From Gongronella butleri (taxonomy: Eukaryota; Mucoromycota; Mucoromycetes; Mucorales; Cunninghamellaceae), in contig JAIWZP010000026.1 of NCBI GenBank assembly GCA_025201375.1, forward strand, positions 186,001 to 250,000: 64,000 bases of DNA, in the 5' to 3' direction. Positions 26,478 to 38,720 of the stretch are shown here, piece by piece (position 1 is the first letter of the stretch; each line of letters begins with the position of its first letter). The position numbers and the translations under genes were made by a program. Under the pieces are notes generated by a model. That model was given only the letters and a program-made list of their open reading frames with translations, was not told the DNA's origin and did not search any database.

Positions 26478-27075
26478 TAGGGTTGCTTATTGAGAATCTC
26501 GATCATGATCTCGAAATCTCGATCGGCTTATTGACGAGATGAGACGACTCCAATCTCGATCATCTCGCTAAAAAATAAATTTGAATCTCGAATCTCGATC
26601 GAAATCTCGATAAAAAAATTAAGGTTTAGTGTACGTGTGCCACCTGGACACAACAATTAATTCTCAAATTGAGCGTTGTGGCGTAATGGTTCTGACTTTG
26701 CTCTCTGGTGATGAGGGGTTCAAGTACTGACTTTGGGTTGAATTTTCGAACACTTTTTTGACTTTTGGGCTGAACTTTTTGCTTGGAAGAAATAGCTTAC
26801 GGTATTTCTCGAAAAATATCTCGAAATCTCGATCAATCGTGATCTCAATCGTAATATTATTATCGATCGAATTCTCGATCGAAATGTTCATCAAAGGTCA
26901 AAAAATCTTTGAATCCTTGAAAAATGGGTGCATGAGAATCTCGATACTGTAAGTCTCGAATCTCGAAAGATGAGATACTGTCTCGATAAGCATATCGATC
27001 GAGACACTTCAAATTATTCTTCGATCGAGACGAGATGGGGTCAATCTCGTCTCAATCGATCGATAAGCAACCCTA
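26478..27075. mobile_element. hAT-type MITE 1 (598 bp, intact TSD)
   Basis: The element starts TAGGGTTGCTTAT and ends with the exact reverse complement of those 13 bases (27063-27075). It is flanked on both sides by the 8-bp direct repeat CTGACGCG (26470-26477 and 27076-27083). An 8-bp duplication with a TAGGG terminus fits the hAT superfamily. The interior is filled with variants of ATCTCGATC and TCTCGAAATC on both strands, as expected of subterminal transposase-binding repeats. It has no coding capacity, so it is non-autonomous. Confidence 0.85.
26665..26745 (+). other. tRNA-like core inside MITE 1
   Basis: A sequence resembling a Pol III internal promoter: TGGCGTAATGG (26679-26689) fits the A box and GGTTCAAGTAC (26717-26727) fits the B box, separated by 27 nt. 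A full cloverleaf is not convincing. A related core occurs in MITE 2 on the other strand, which argues against chance. Confidence 0.4.
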
Positions 27076-27875
27076 CTGACGCGTCACGCGACGCGACGCG
27101 TACTCACGCGTATACAATGGCCTGTGGAGATGAAATGACATTATGAACAACACCATCATCTCCAATTTTTTTCTGAGACGAGGAGTGCAATGGTGTTTGA
27201 TAACTTGCAGAGAAAATCCACTTTTTCATCAAAATCTTTGATCGCGATTTGCTCGACAATGGTCTAATCAGCCCTCAATTTTTATCTCAGTTTTACTAAT
27301 AAATAGGGAGGCAAAGCATCTAATGGGATGACTTGCAATGCGCTATGATAGCTTGGGGTCTGACTTTTTGCATCGGTCATTTCACCAGGCGGCAGCCCAC
27401 TAAACATACAAAATAAAAAAATAAAAAAATAAAAAAAAATATAAAAAATAAAAATTCCATGCAATCCACGCACTTAATTTGGAAGTGTCAAACCTTAAAT
27501 TTTTGCAAAAAAATCTTGCCCAATGTAGGCACTTTTTCGCAGTCGATCGCCGTTCATGCGTCACTCTTCTTTGGGATTTTTTCTGAAGTTGGGCCGACAT
27601 GCCATTTTTTCAGCCAATAGCAAATCGTCGGAGTTACCTGTTTGGGATGCATTGATCACTCGGAGTTCGAAATTTTCGAAATTCGGCATTTTCTGAGATT
27701 GAAATGTGTGACCCCTGAGTGACCCCTGAATTTTTCAAAAGTGGTCGCAACGATTTGGGGTTTTAAGCTTTTTTGTTGCAAATTTGGCGCTGAATTCGAT
27801 GAGGCCATTTTTGAACGGGGTCGACCATGCAGATGGCCAGATGAATGAAAAACAGTACAAATTGACATTTTTTGG

Positions 27876-28360
27876 TAGGGTTGTTAATTCGAGCGAGCGA
27901 GACGAGATTCACCTTGTCTCGTCTCGTCTCGACAAAATTTTGGGTCATCTCGTCGATCTCGATCGAGATTCTCCTGGTCGAGATCGAGCGAGATTCGAGC
28001 GAGATTCGAGAATGTCACATGACAAAACTCGAGCATTTTTCTTCAAAACTTTGTCTGGTGGGGTGAAAAAATCCACCAAAAAAGTCGACACAAAGACAAG
28101 AGTTGAACCTTTCACATCCTGAGTGCCAAGACAAAGCTTTTTTTTCCCATTGCACCACACCACTAATCTAAAATATCATACTGTACATGATGAAACATTA
28201 CACCTAACCTAATTTTTTTGTTCGAGATTCGAGCAAGACGAGCGAGATTTTACTTTCTTGTCGATCGAGACGAGCGAGATTCAAGTTGTCGTCTCGATCG
28301 TCTCGATCTCGTCTCAAACCCTCGAGATTTTCGAGGGAGATTCTCGATTTAACATCCCTA
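27876..28360. mobile_element. hAT-type MITE 2 (485 bp, intact TSD)
   Basis: The element starts TAGGGTTGTTAATTCGAG; the reverse complement of its end reads TAGGGATGTTAAATCGAG (two mismatches in 18). It is flanked by the 8-bp direct repeat TTTTTTGG (27868-27875 and 28361-28368). The termini are filled with GAGCGAGA and GTCTCGTCTCGA variants. It lies 0.8 kb from MITE 1 and shares terminal motif and subterminal style, so the two are relatives mobilised by the same or similar hAT transposase. No coding capacity. Confidence 0.85.
28085..28165 (-). other. tRNA-like core inside MITE 2
   Basis: On the minus strand TGGTGCAATGG (28157-28147) fits an A box and GGTTCAACTCT (28109-28099) fits a B box. Between and after them CTTTG, TTGG, GATG and CTTTGTGT line up with the core of MITE 1. 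The core is in opposite orientation relative to the window. Confidence 0.4.
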
Positions 28361-28812
28361 TTTTTTGGCATTTTCAAATCCAAAAAAAAGTCGGGCGGGT
28401 CCACCATCTTGAACACTGGGCTATAGTTTACGCCGTGGCGCATTTTTCATTGGCGGGAGAGCAGACTGTAAAACAATTTCTGGAGGCACAGCAGGCCGGC
28501 AAAGTCTGAAAAACTACGTTTTCTGTGTGTTTGTCGTTTTCCAAATGCAAAATGTATGTATACTGTAATTTTGTGCAGTGTATCATACGTAGTAGCGCGA
28601 TGCTGCTCTAAGCATTGGAATGACAGCGTGTGTCCTGTTCAAACTGTAGATGTTCGAAGTGCAAGAGATCAAAGATTAAATAAATATAGCGTCCGCGCGT
28701 AAAAAAATCGAGTTTGCAGGTGACTGTGCCTGAAATTCAATATTTAAAAAGCCCGCAGGGCGCAGCTCTTTTTTTTTTTTTTCTTCCTGACTTCAATATT
28801 TCTTCGAGTCCC

Positions 28813-30590
28813 ATGGCCGACCAAACCAGCCACCTTTTACAGGTACGTAGGCGTTTATTTTTTATTAACTTTTGGCGCGTTGTTGGCTTGACACTTGTTT
28901 TTTTTTGAACTGGCATTTTAGGCGTGGAAATCACAGCTGGATCTGCTCGACGATTTAAGCACGCGAGATCGTATGCCCAAGCGGAAAGCGATCAAAGATC
29001 TAGCGGATCAAGTAAAAATTATAGAAAAGGGCTCCGGCGACGAGCTCAACGAGATCTTGAAGGCTCTCTTTCCAAGATTGTGCAAGTGGACGACGTGCGC
29101 CGTCGAAAGCGTGCGCGAAATGACGCTGCTCGCGCTCCTACCAAAGTAAGTGCAAAGCGGCCTCGGTGCGGGGTTGACATTCACGCGCGCCAGGTATTTA
29201 TTGACACGTGTTTTTTTTGACAGCTATGTGACGCATACACCGACACCCGAGGTGGAGACACTGCTGGGGTGCGCTGTAGACAGGATGGAGGCTGAGCCAA
29301 CGGAGGAGCTGCGGCAACATTGGCTGGATTTGATGAAATTGTGGGTCGTTCAATCGGCAACGACGCGTTTCCCCACAGCAAAAATCGAGCCATTGATGAC
29401 CAAGCTGATCACGCTCGCAATCAAGGACGAGTGCCCTGAGGTCAAGGAGAAGGCAGCGGATCTTGTCGGGCTCTTGGCCGAGAACCAGCCCACCTTTCTG
29501 CGCCACCGCGGCGAAAATACCATCCGACAACTGCTCCCGCTCGTCTCTTACCGCCGCTCCGCCATCCGTGTCAAAGGCGTTGAGGTAAACAGGAAAAAAA
29601 AGACATTGAACAAAAAAAAAAAAAAGAAAAAAAGACACTTATTCTATGATTTCATAGACAATTGGCAAGGTGCTCCAGTGTGCACCACAAGGCGCGCGTC
29701 TCGTGGGCGAGCAGTGGGCCAAATTGTATTCGGACGAGGCGCCCAAAGTGCGCACCGCGTGGATAGACATTGCCGGCTCATTGATTTTGGAATGGGAGCC
29801 CATTGATCGGTACACACATGCTGGACACATGCTGCCGTTCTTGATTAATCCGCAGAAAGATGACGTGACGCAGGCGGCATGCTCGGATTATATGACGCGC
29901 GTCTCAATGACGTGCGACAAAGATATGGAGGCCGCGGGACTGGTGCCGCTCGTCGGGCATTGGGCTGGCTGGCGCCATCTGGTGCATCAATGCTTTGACG
30001 ACCTGTTCCAGCACATGACCGTGGTATGCCACGACGTGGTCGCCCAGCCTCGCTTGGTGGCGCGCAAGTCGCTGGCCGCGTTTCTGGAACATTGTGAAAT
30101 GGACGATTTGATCAAGATCGCGCGCCGCTTGCTGCGCGACACGCTGCTCCCATGGGCAATGCTGGTGCCTTCCAGCGTCGTGACAAGCATGTTGACAGAA
30201 CCCGTGACAGATGCCGCCCCGGGCGACGACGAGCAGGTCAAAAAGACAAATAACCAGCCGGATCTATTTGTTGAACTGCAAGTCCAGCATCTGATGGATG
30301 CACTTTTGCAATTGAGGCTGAAATTGTCGTGGCCCATCTTTTTGGATCAACTGTTGTCGTTTGTGCAGCCGCAAACACTCGTCAAAAAGGAGCACGCCCA
30401 GGACACAGTGTACGCAGTTCTCATGGTGCTTGCATTTAGTGTTTCCGAGGATCGCGGTGTCGTTTTAAAGCGCGATATGAATGAACAGGAGCGCAAACGT
30501 GCTAATGCTGCGCTCAAAGCCACGGTGCCACACATGGACGCGGCGCGTTCGCTTGACGTGTACAATTCTCTCCTCCCTCACTTGGATTAA
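28813..30590 (+). CDS. HEAT-repeat protein resembling DNAAF5/HEATR2
   Basis: Inferred exons are 28813-28842, 28922-29145, 29224-29584 and 29658-30590, giving 515 residues made almost wholly of helical HEAT-type repeats. Segments that resemble dynein axonemal assembly factor 5 include EPTEELRQHWLDLMK, DECPEVKEKAADLVG, RHRGENTIRQLLPLVSYRR, SAIRVKGVETIGKVL, a PKVRTAWIDIAGS helix and a DRYTHAGHMLPFLI segment, in the same order as in animal HEATR2. DNAAF5 helps assemble dynein arms in the cytoplasm before transport to cilia. The protein is much shorter than the human one (about 855 residues). A non-ciliary HEAT scaffold is the alternative. No membrane or signal segment. The gene ends 181 bp from the convergent neighbour. 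Gene structure is secure; the family call is from remembered similarity. Confidence 0.65.
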
Positions 30591-30771
30591 ACATACACAT
30601 CAAATATTATTTTTTTTTATTTCGTGCTTGGTATACGACAGACGCGCAAAGGAGGAGCGAGTCAAAAGAAAGCAATGCACGTACAAAGGGGGGCCGCGTT
30701 TAGATTTTTTAAAGAAAAAACCAAAGGGGGGGTGGGGAGATGGATGAAATGGGTCGTGCAAACAAGTGAAC

Positions 30772-31471
30772 CTACTGGCGATCAACGAGTTCAGATGTGG
30801 GGTATGAGAGGGCAATGTCGCCATAGGTGTAGAGATGGCGGTGGGTGAAATCAATGGAGGGCATCTAGTGCAAATTGACAAAAAAAAAAAAAACGCACGG
30901 GTCACACTCTTGTGTCTTTTTTCATTTTTTTTTTTTCATTCATGTCTTACCAATGTGGCAATGGCAGGGTTCTCGAGAAGCGAGGCAGGCTCGTTGGTGG
31001 CGGCAGCCCTTTCAATATTCGGCGGTGCGGCGGTATCTATCCTCTTGAGGTGGAGGCGGTGGCGGATCAGGCGGCGCGCGTCCAGGTGGCTCAGGATCTC
31101 CATGCGCAGCTTGTCGCGCGCGAATTCTTCGACTTTTTCAAGAGCATCATCGACACGTTTTGGCAATTCGCGATGGTCGAGCGACGCAGGCTGCATCGAC
31201 GCAGGTACCATCAGCTTGAGCATATCCTCGTCCATCTCGGTCACCAGCTTTTGCAGCGTCTTGTTGATGGCCGGCACGTCAACAGACGCGTTGCTCTTGG
31301 CATTGGACAGCGTTTTCCTACGAAAACAATTTTTTTTTTTTGAGTTTTTCGCTTGGCTTGTGAGCAAGACTCACTAGAAACAAACTTACTGATACACGGC
31401 ATGTAGAATGTGGCGCAAATTGTTGCGCATGGTCGTCGACATGGGGCTCCACAGCACCTTTTTCGCCTCTA

Positions 31472-31511
<40 letters not shown>

Positions 31512-32257
31512 AAGAATCAAGATGAGTTTGCATGCCTGGTTGCACAAATCGCCTCGACCTTGTCAAGAAGCGCTTTCCCCCCCTTCTTTCTTTACTTGTG
31601 CGGCTCATAGGAAGCGCCGGATCGTTCGATGAAGTGAATGCTTGATCTTGGCGGAGCGATTTTGGGGCGACCTGAAAGGGCTCGAGTTCCTGGCCGCCCA
31701 GCAAATTGACATTGCTGGCGGCCGGCACGCGCGCATCAAAGACATTTACCGACGACGGTTCGGACGCCGCGACCGACCCAGCGCGCACTGGCGCGACGCG
31801 ACGTTTTGCTTCACGCTTGGCTGGTGGTGGCATCTCCTTGCGTTTCGCTGCGGGCTTGCGGAAATCGGCCGCTGGGGTCTGTTTCTTGGTCGTGTCGTCC
31901 GCAGCCGACAAGCCAGGCGACCCGATATTAGGCTGAATTGGCGCAAGAGGCGTCGCAGAGCGCTGGCGGCTCGAATGGAGAGATTGAGCATCCCCTTTTC
32001 CCGCATTGGCGCGCTCCTTGGTGAGACGGTGGACGCCCTGGTGCACAAGATACGCGTCTGCGCTGTAAAACACATGGTAGCACTCCTGGAAAAGGGAACA
32101 AAAAAAAAAAAAGACAAAGAAAGTAGCAAAAAGAGGGATAAATACGTCTGTTGAACGCCACTTTACACGAACAATAAACGATCCACGATTCGTCACGCCA
32201 CGCTTTTACCTGGCAAGTCCAGGTGGGCTCAGTCGCCTTGGTGTTGGAGACGCTCAT
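30772..32257 (-). CDS. finger plus coiled-coil protein, possibly CENP-Q-like
   Basis: Inferred exons (minus) are 32257-32210, 32085-31596, 31468-31390, 31317-30951 and 30864-30772, giving 358 residues with all junctions in frame. Residues 15-35 contain a C2H2-like finger (C-x2-C-x12-H-x4-H, with F and L at near-standard places), interrupted by intron 1 right after the first Cys-Gln. A basic, Pro/Ala-rich linker with KRKEMPPPAKREAKRR follows, which could be a nuclear localisation signal. The C-terminal half is helical: RNNLRHILHAVYQKTLSN, INKTLQKLVTEMDEDMLKLMVP and DDALEKVEEFARDKLRMEIL. That pattern resembles CENP-Q/Okp1/Fta7 kinetochore subunits, but no decisive motif is visible. It shares a 322-bp divergent promoter with the small gene at 32580. 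Confidence 0.6.
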
Positions 32258-32482
32258 TTAAAGGTACACGGCAGGTTTGCGTGAAAAACAAGGAAAGCAA
32301 GAGCAAAAGAGGAGGGGCCACAGCGTGTTTTTTTTTCCGGAGCTTGATTTCATGTCCACGTGAATTCGCCAGCCAACCAAATGGTCGCAAACAAGCGCGA
32401 TGATCAGAGAAATATAAAATCGGGTGGGAGCCAAATAAAATCCCATCTTGCTTCTTTTTCTTGCTTCTTTTCCTTGTAAAAA

Positions 32483-32492
32483 AATTGTATAT
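32483..32492 (+). promoter_or_regulatory. TATA-like box of the small orphan gene
   Basis: TTGTATATAG lies about 95 bp before ATG 32580 in the divergent promoter between the finger/coiled-coil gene and the small orphan. Assigned by sequence and position only. Confidence 0.4.
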
Positions 32493-32579
32493 AGCCACAC
32501 TTCCCCAATCTTTTTTTTTGTACAGTTCTTTTTTTTCTTTTTTTTCTTTGTTTTTATTTCAATTCGCTTTTTAAACGAC

Positions 32580-32858
32580 ATGACTATTTTATCGCCCAGT
32601 CCTCAAAAGCCCACGTCGTACTCGCCGACGATAACGGCGCACGATGCCGCCAGTGACGAGCTCCGGCAGATCTTGCAGTCGTACCGCCAGACGCTGGAAG
32701 AGGGCACGCCTGCCGCCATGATTACGCGTACGCATAACCCGTTGCCTTTGGACGCCTGCTTTTACCCTGCGTGCCACCCGGCGTCGCCGCGCCAGCAACA
32801 AAAGCGACCCCGCTCGCAAAGCGTCGGCAACACGCCCATGATCCATCTCGTCCACTAA
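32580..32858 (+). CDS. small 92-aa hypothetical protein
   Basis: A single-exon frame of 92 residues from ATG 32580 to TAA 32856-32858. It starts with a Ser/Pro-rich TILSPSPQKPTSYSPTI, has a helical centre (SDELRQILQSYRQTLEEG) and ends in a basic, Ser-rich stretch (QQQKRPRSQS). GC-rich third positions match real genes nearby. A TATA-like box lies about 95 bp upstream and an AATAAAAGG poly(A)-type signal near 33176, which would give a 3' UTR of about 320 bp. SPSP and RSQS could be phosphorylation sites. I recognise no family. Confidence 0.6.
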   Translation: MTILSPSPQKPTSYSPTITAHDAASDELRQILQSYRQTLEEGTPAAMITRTHNPLPLDACFYPACHPASPRQQQKRPRSQSVGNTPMIHLVH

Positions 32859-33248
32859 AAAAATGACCAGCGCCGCAATGGCCGCCTCCAATAGCTCTCC
32901 TATGGTTTCCAAACAGCCAAATTCTTTACAATGCTTCCTTTTTTCCCCCATCTGTGCCCTTTTATTCTTCTTTTGCATCATACTTGTATGATCCCTTTTG
33001 ATTCTATATAGTTTGCCCCTCCATTGTTTATGTAAATATGTTTCTTTGCCTTGTGCTTTGTTGCTTTTTGCCACATTCACGCCCATTTTGCCGATGTTTG
33101 CTGTCCCCTTGCCGTATCCTCCCCTTCCCTTCCCCCCTTGTTTATAATTTTGTACTATTTTCTTCACAACACTTGGAATAAAAGGGATGTTTTCTGTTTA
33201 TCATACACAGCTAGGTTTATTATTATTAAAAATGCAATTGGCGGGTAT
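32859..33248. other. convergent 3' UTR region
   Basis: No gene is seen. T-rich 3' sequence with AATAAAAGG near 33176 lies between the small orphan (+) and the coiled-coil gene (-), whose stop codon is at 33249. Confidence 0.5.
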
Positions 33249-34822
33249 CTAATCGTGCAGCATGGCGTCTGGGCCCTCGACAACATTGATGATCATGGCC
33301 ATGGTCACGACAATGGCAAAGCGACACCAGCGCTGGACACGCTGGACGACGGACAATGATGGTTTTAGCGAGTTTGTTGTGCCATTGGACAAGTTGATGA
33401 CGACCTTGTGCGGTGACGGGTACAAGTGGTAAGGTGTGAGCACCAGGGTGGTATCTAGTGGGCCAAAGTCATGGGGGGCGTCCACGTGATCGCGTGACGT
33501 TGGCGGCAACGTGGCTGCGGGTGGGGCCAAGTTGACTTTGTTGATTTTGTTGTTGTTGTTTTCCGCAGGGTTCTTGGCACTGGGCGAGAACAGGGCATAA
33601 TCGATGGAAAGGGGCAAGGGGGGTGGCGATGATGACGATTTTTGGATTTCATTGTGTTTTTCGTTGGCCATGGCCAATTCGGCCATCAGATTAGGCATTT
33701 CTGGCGCGACATGAGTGATGCTTGCCACGGATGAGGCAGAGGTCAGGGACGGCACATTTGAAAAAAGGGATGGCATGATTTCGTGGTTGTTTATGCCGAA
33801 ATGGTCGTTTTCGTTGCCATTGGGGCTGTCCCAAAGGAGATGTTGCTGCCCCTGAGCGAGCTCCTGCTTTTCCTGCCAGTGCTGCAGCTCGCAGCGATGG
33901 TCTTCGAGCGCCTGATGCAATTGCGCGACGTGGCGGGCCTGCACCTCATAGGCGGCAGCCAGATCTTGGTACTGCGAATGCTGCTGGGATTGCGCCTGCA
34001 TTTCCCCCACGTATTGGACGGCATCGTTCAGCCGCTGCTGCATAACGCGCTTGCTGTGCTTCAATTGCGTGTTCTCCGCTTGCAAGCTGGCCATGCGCCG
34101 TTCCAGTGACGCCAATTCATCCATGCGCCACATTTGCTCGCGTGCAAGCGACGCACGCCGCCGTCGATACGCTTGCTGTTCTTGTTGCTGCTGCTGACCA
34201 TGACGCCATGGCCAGGCATGATCGTGAACTTGATGTTGTTCTTGCTGCTGCTCTTCGAGCTCGGCCATCTTTTGCATCGCCATGCCCAAATGGCCCTGTA
34301 AGAGCTCAATGTCGTGCTGCAATTCGCGTGCACGCCGATCATACTGCCGCTCCAGCTGCTGTGTCTCGGTCTGCGCGTCGCAAAGGTGCCGCTGGAGCTC
34401 CATATTGCTCTCTTGTAGCTGATCGACCAATTGCTGCTGCCGACGGGCCGCATGCGCGCGTGAAACCTCGTCTTGCTGCTGCAAACACAGCGCGTCGTAC
34501 TGGTCTTGTAATTCGTGATTGCTGCGCAATAAATGATGTCCAATCTCGGCCGCAAGCGTCAAATCTTTAAAAATAAAATAAAAAGCGGATCGCGGGGTGT
34601 CAATTGAAGCGCAACGCGTCCAAAAATAAAAATTGGGTTGATCCACCTACCTTTTTCTTTCTCGCGTAACGAAGCGCGCGCCGACCGGAGCATGCGCATC
34701 AATTCAGGCCGAGGCGTGTCATCGGCAAGCCACGACCACGACGATAGAGCCGGCGACGTCGGGCCAGACCACACGCCGCCCTGGGGCAGGTTGGTCAAGA
34801 GTGGAGGAGGATTGGCGAGCAT
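33249..34822 (-). CDS. tail-anchored coiled-coil protein with CC1-box-like motif
   Basis: Inferred exons (minus) are 34822-34651 and 34564-33249, giving 495 residues. After a 55-residue N-terminus the junction yields EKEKDLTLAAEIGHHLL, followed by about 200 residues of Gln/Glu/Arg-rich heptads with only short breaks. The AAxxG followed by hydrophobic LL, at the start of a long coiled coil, is the CC1-box pattern of dynein adaptors such as BICD, Spindly and the HAP1/TRAK group. The C-terminal third is Ser/Pro/Asn-rich, and the extreme C-terminus is hydrophobic (FAIVVTMAMIINVV) with a nine-residue tail, fitting a tail anchor. Role as a cargo adaptor for dynein is inference; it may simply be an organelle-bound tether. 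The protein is convergent with the small orphan. Confidence 0.7.
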
Positions 34823-35944
34823 ACGAGGAAGAGTGAGAGAGGGAGAAAAGAAAGAAAAAAAGGAGTCAAAGAGAAAAAAAATCAAGAAAGAGAGAAAGAA
34901 AAAAAGGGAAAAAATCAGTTCCTAAAAAGCATCACTCTCGAATTGAACGCAAGGCCGAAAAAGGTCGCCTTGGGCGAACTCGGTGATTATTTGTGTAAGG
35001 CATAAAAAAAAAAAAAAAGGAGAACCACGAGCAAGGCCCAAATGAAGCGAGTTCATGCTGGTGCGTGTGCGCCTGCAAAAAAAAAAAAGGGCCGAATGAT
35101 CCCAAACTCCTTTCAAGCAAGGAGTGTAGAATCGATTTTCATATGATTTTTTTTTTTTTTTTACTCCTGAATGCTTCCACGTTCGCCCGTTGATGGCATA
35201 TGTCTCTTTTTGGCAGTGTTTTTATACGTGCAACCACGTTGACCATTTTCAGAAGGATCAGCGTGTCGCTGTGTGCGCACGCACACCCGCGCCCAACACA
35301 CTTTTTAAGACACTTGATGGCATGCAAAAAAAATAAAAAATAAAAATTAACGCAAACAGTCGCAAAAAAGACGATTAGGAAGCAGGCCAGCGGGCCGGCC
35401 TGTTGAAAAAAAAAGTAAGGGGCGATGCAGAAAAAAAAAATCCTGGAGAGGACAAAAGGGAAGGAGCGACGTGCATTGCTTCTTGTGTCACATCTTTGTG
35501 TTTGCATGCATGCATGAAAAAAGCAAATCATTTCTCATCTAACAAAGAGAATGGAAAATTATAATGAGAATCACGTCATTGTGACACGACACAACGATGG
35601 GAAACGATGGACTCGCACTCAGAACACGCCTGAAAATCAAACGTCGACCGTGTCTAAACCTGGCAAAAGCCGCTAAAACGCTGCATGGGCCACCTTTCTT
35701 GTTTTTTTTTGGGCTTGTTGCTCGTGTTACCACGGCCATCGTGTTTTCTTTAGGTCAACGGGGCGTCGTGCGACACGGGCCGTGCTTGTCGCGTCATGGG
35801 ATGAAAGCAGGTTTTTATGAATTTATGGATGCAAATTGGTTGCTGATGGTACATGAGTGGGGTATGAGATGCTCCATGGAAAAAGAAAAAAAAAGAACAG
35901 GGGAAAGGAAAAAAAAAAGCAAGAGGGCAAAGCAAACATGCATC
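34823..35944. other. intergenic, no confident gene
   Basis: A purine-rich A/G stretch (34845-34915) adjoins the coiled-coil gene start; the rest is homopolymer-rich. Open frames such as 35139-35531 (-) and 35597-36241 (+) lack domains; the latter overlaps the RecQ C-terminal exon antisense. Nothing is called. Confidence 0.45.

Positions 35945-38720
<2,776 letters not shown>

Larger units (their letters stand above)
25506..28812. other. 3.3-kb gene-free gap holding two hAT-type elements
   Basis: No gene is recognised. The beginning carries the ATG13 3' region (TATATAATAG near 25637 and AATAAACAATC near 25720). Two small elements are listed separately. Between and before them the DNA is AT-rich and lacks coding signals. 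A diverged repeat is visible at about 25880-25955 and 26050-26125 (both contain TCGACTGG, then GCA/AGATGAAT, then a T-rich run), with a weaker third match at 27815-27870. Confidence 0.55.
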
